Shown here in pieces: positions 31,374-32,824 of a stretch of DNA of 32,824 bases (its first letter is position 1; every line of letters starts with the position of its first letter). A model generated the notes under the pieces. It was not told the DNA's origin. It did no database searches and saw only the letters and a program-made list of their open reading frames with translations. Where the stretch lies: contig JACREN010000024.1 in NCBI GenBank assembly GCA_016218255.1, forward strand, positions 1 through 32,824, in the 5' to 3' direction. This DNA comes from Candidatus Gottesmanbacteria bacterium (GTDB lineage: Bacteria > Patescibacteriota > Microgenomatia > UBA10105 > UBA927). The position numbers were made by a program, and so were the translations under genes.

Positions 31374-31379
31374 ATTATA
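31374..31379 (-). promoter_or_regulatory. Possible internal -10 before the GT-C gene
   Basis: TATAAT on the minus strand (31379-31374) lies six bases upstream of the ATG at 31367, spanning the GT2 stop codon region. There is no good -35 and no Shine-Dalgarno site. It matches the leaderless spacing seen elsewhere in the window. Confidence 0.35.
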
Positions 31380-32823
31380 CCTTTTCCGTAACTCTATATT
31401 CCAGCCGGCGTCCCAGCATAAGTCTGGTATGGGCGTCTAGTCCCGGGAGCGCTGACAGAAAAAATGAGATAAGAGGAAGCGTGAACCACTGCAGATAGAG
31501 GAAAGGGAGTTTCCATGATGCCATTTCACGCGGCCGTGGTGGTTTGATGCGCCAGTCGATGACAAAAATGACGATAAGGAAAATTGTTGATAGTGTGAGG
31601 ATGCCGGATGATAGGCGCGAAAGATTATGTCCCAAGACTGTGCGGCCAAATGCCGGATTAATAAGCGGAGGTACGGTGCTGCCGATAGTTAAAATAAACC
31701 AGTTAGCTGGCCAGAAAATATGATGTTCCAAAATCATCGATAATCTTCGGAGTCTGTCCATGATAGGTATTTCTTTGTGATCGATTGCGCCCTGAATGAC
31801 ATAAGGTATGTCAGATATTCCCCAGGCCCAGCGTTTAGATTGTTCATATTGATTGACCATAGTGCGGAAAAAACCGTGGCTTTCCGCGGCATCGACAAGC
31901 ACCGGCAAAAAGATGGGTACCGTGCGGACGCGTTTTCCAAAAGCGAAGTACGTCTTAAAAAAAAGATGATAGTCTTCTGGTATCACATCGGCGCTCCAGG
32001 ATCCTGCCCTGATGACACTGTCAAATGAGGCGGAATAGGTGGAAAAATTTATCAGACGTTTACCCTGTGAAAGCAGGGCTAAGTTCCAAATGCTGTTGAG
32101 CGTATTGAGAAATCTGGTTGGCAGCGGGATCCGCCAAATGTTGGAATAAAACAATATTGCTCCTTGATAGAAATGATAGCTGCGTTCGGAATCGTTCAGG
32201 TAAGCACAGGAAAGAGCAGAAAAATACTTCGGGTGGAGCAGGGCATCAGCGTCACACGATGTGACGGTCGTCGTCGTTATTGGTATATTCCATCTTTTGA
32301 GTGCTTTTTGGAGTTTGTTGGCCGCCCACGCCATATTCGAGGATTTTCCCGCAACTTCTCCACTGTGAAGTGCGTGGTGAGTAATGAGAAAGCGACCAAA
32401 TATTGGTTCAAATTCCCGCTGGAGGGCTAGGGCGGTTTCGTGAGCGTGGGGGTCCTTGTCTTCTGTTGCTAATATAATAATGAGCCGTTCTTTTGGGAAA
32501 TCCTGCTTGGTTAGATTGGTGAGGGTTCTTCTTAAAATATGTATCGGCTCTTTATATTCCGGAATGATGATGCAGTGATACAGGGAATTGAATCCCTGCA
32601 GATTTTGTGCCTGGGAAATCCAATTGACGTTGATGTGTGCGGAGAGGGTAATGAAAGACCGGATCGCATAGTAGGCGAGCGTGAATGATTTGTAAAACCA
32701 ATAGACGTCAAATGTGATGATCAGATAGGCGACGAGTGCTGGATGCCAAAACGATAGCCAGAGAGGCATAGTGATGAGAAACCAGGAAAACGATGGGACC
32801 AGGATTTCAAAGAGTCGGCGCAT
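31375..32823 (-). CDS. Family 2 glycosyltransferase with membrane segments (5' end at the window edge)
   Basis: The visible protein is 482 aa, starting at an ATG one base from the window end; the true start may lie further upstream. Hydrophobic segments at the N-terminus (about 15-60) and C-terminus (about 375-460) flank a cytosolic GT2 domain. That domain has TSCDADALLHPKYF (the D-x-D metal site), the acceptor-site EDYH and a QSKRWAWG motif resembling the Q-x-x-R-W of processive synthases. The family makes surface polysaccharides or adds sugars to lipid carriers. It heads the visible part of the minus-strand glycan block, with a 7-nt gap before the GT-C gene. Confidence 0.85.
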   Translation of the reverse strand: MRRLFEILVPSFSWFLITMPLWLSFWHPALVAYLIITFDVYWFYKSFTLAYYAIRSFITLSAHINVNWISQAQNLQGFNSLYHCIIIPEYKEPIHILRRTLTNLTKQDFPKERLIIILATEDKDPHAHETALALQREFEPIFGRFLITHHALHSGEVAGKSSNMAWAANKLQKALKRWNIPITTTTVTSCDADALLHPKYFSALSCAYLNDSERSYHFYQGAILFYSNIWRIPLPTRFLNTLNSIWNLALLSQGKRLINFSTYSASFDSVIRAGSWSADVIPEDYHLFFKTYFAFGKRVRTVPIFLPVLVDAAESHGFFRTMVNQYEQSKRWAWGISDIPYVIQGAIDHKEIPIMDRLRRLSMILEHHIFWPANWFILTIGSTVPPLINPAFGRTVLGHNLSRLSSGILTLSTIFLIVIFVIDWRIKPPRPREMASWKLPFLYLQWFTLPLISFFLSALPGLDAHTRLMLGRRLEYRVTEKV

Positions 32824-32824
32824 A

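Overview
This window looks like a chromosome segment from a Candidate Phyla Radiation (Patescibacteria) bacterium. The evidence is indirect but consistent: a DUF5667-type exported protein, a membrane-bound TraD/VirD4-like ATPase with two small companions, an archaeal-type cytidylate kinase, a salvage-based purine gene set, short intergenic gaps, many 4-nt ATGA gene overlaps, and UGA used as a stop codon. That last point argues against the UGA-recoding Gracilibacteria and Absconditabacteria. I cannot name the lineage more closely. The window is gene-dense and has no gap above 300 bases without a gene; the longest are the regulatory regions at 11038-11199 and 7376-7521.

Layout. (1) 1-5325, minus strand: a purine salvage block. 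It holds a xanthine phosphoribosyltransferase-like enzyme, guaA, a divergent IMP dehydrogenase-like protein and the start of a purine nucleoside phosphorylase. Upstream lie two unknown genes and a second purine phosphoribosyltransferase. (2) 5347-7375, plus strand: cytidylate kinase-like protein, VOC protein, HD hydrolase and a DUF5667 protein. (3) 7454-11037: a B12-dependent dNTP operon with tandem NrdR boxes, nrdR, class II ribonucleotide reductase (nrdJ) and a PduO-type cobalamin adenosyltransferase. (4) 11010-15967: a cobalamin riboswitch with a visible terminator/antiterminator platform, leading into an unknown 655-aa membrane protein, then a 148-aa protein and the TraD/VirD4-like ATPase. 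(5) 16014-19024: an ATP-grasp ligase, a tRNA whose anticodon reads UAU (Ile, codon AUA), idi, and convergent tsaD. (6) 19034-23252: a nucleotidyltransferase, a VanW protein, a membrane-tethered sugar-binding protein and a predicted nucleotidyltransferase. (7) 23227-25380: groES-groEL with a consensus-like promoter and a CIRCE-like operator. (8) 25398-27721: MBL-fold hydrolase, GNAT, CutA and a PEGA/SH3 protein. (9) 27725-32823, minus strand: a cell-surface glycan block with a GT2, a GT-C transferase, a small membrane protein, a WecA/TagO-like transferase and a decaprenyl-phosphate phosphoribosyltransferase-like UbiA protein.

The strongest regulatory stories are these. The nrd operon carries NrdR boxes, and its B12-dependent enzyme is followed directly by the B12 adenosyltransferase. 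A B12 riboswitch then appears to control a membrane protein of unknown function beside a DNA-translocase-like ATPase, instead of the B12 transport or synthesis genes usually found. Several genes have a -10 hexamer only 5-10 nt before the start codon and no Shine-Dalgarno sequence, which suggests widespread leaderless transcription. Other genes (groES, groEL, the UbiA gene and the riboswitch-controlled gene) have clear Shine-Dalgarno sites.
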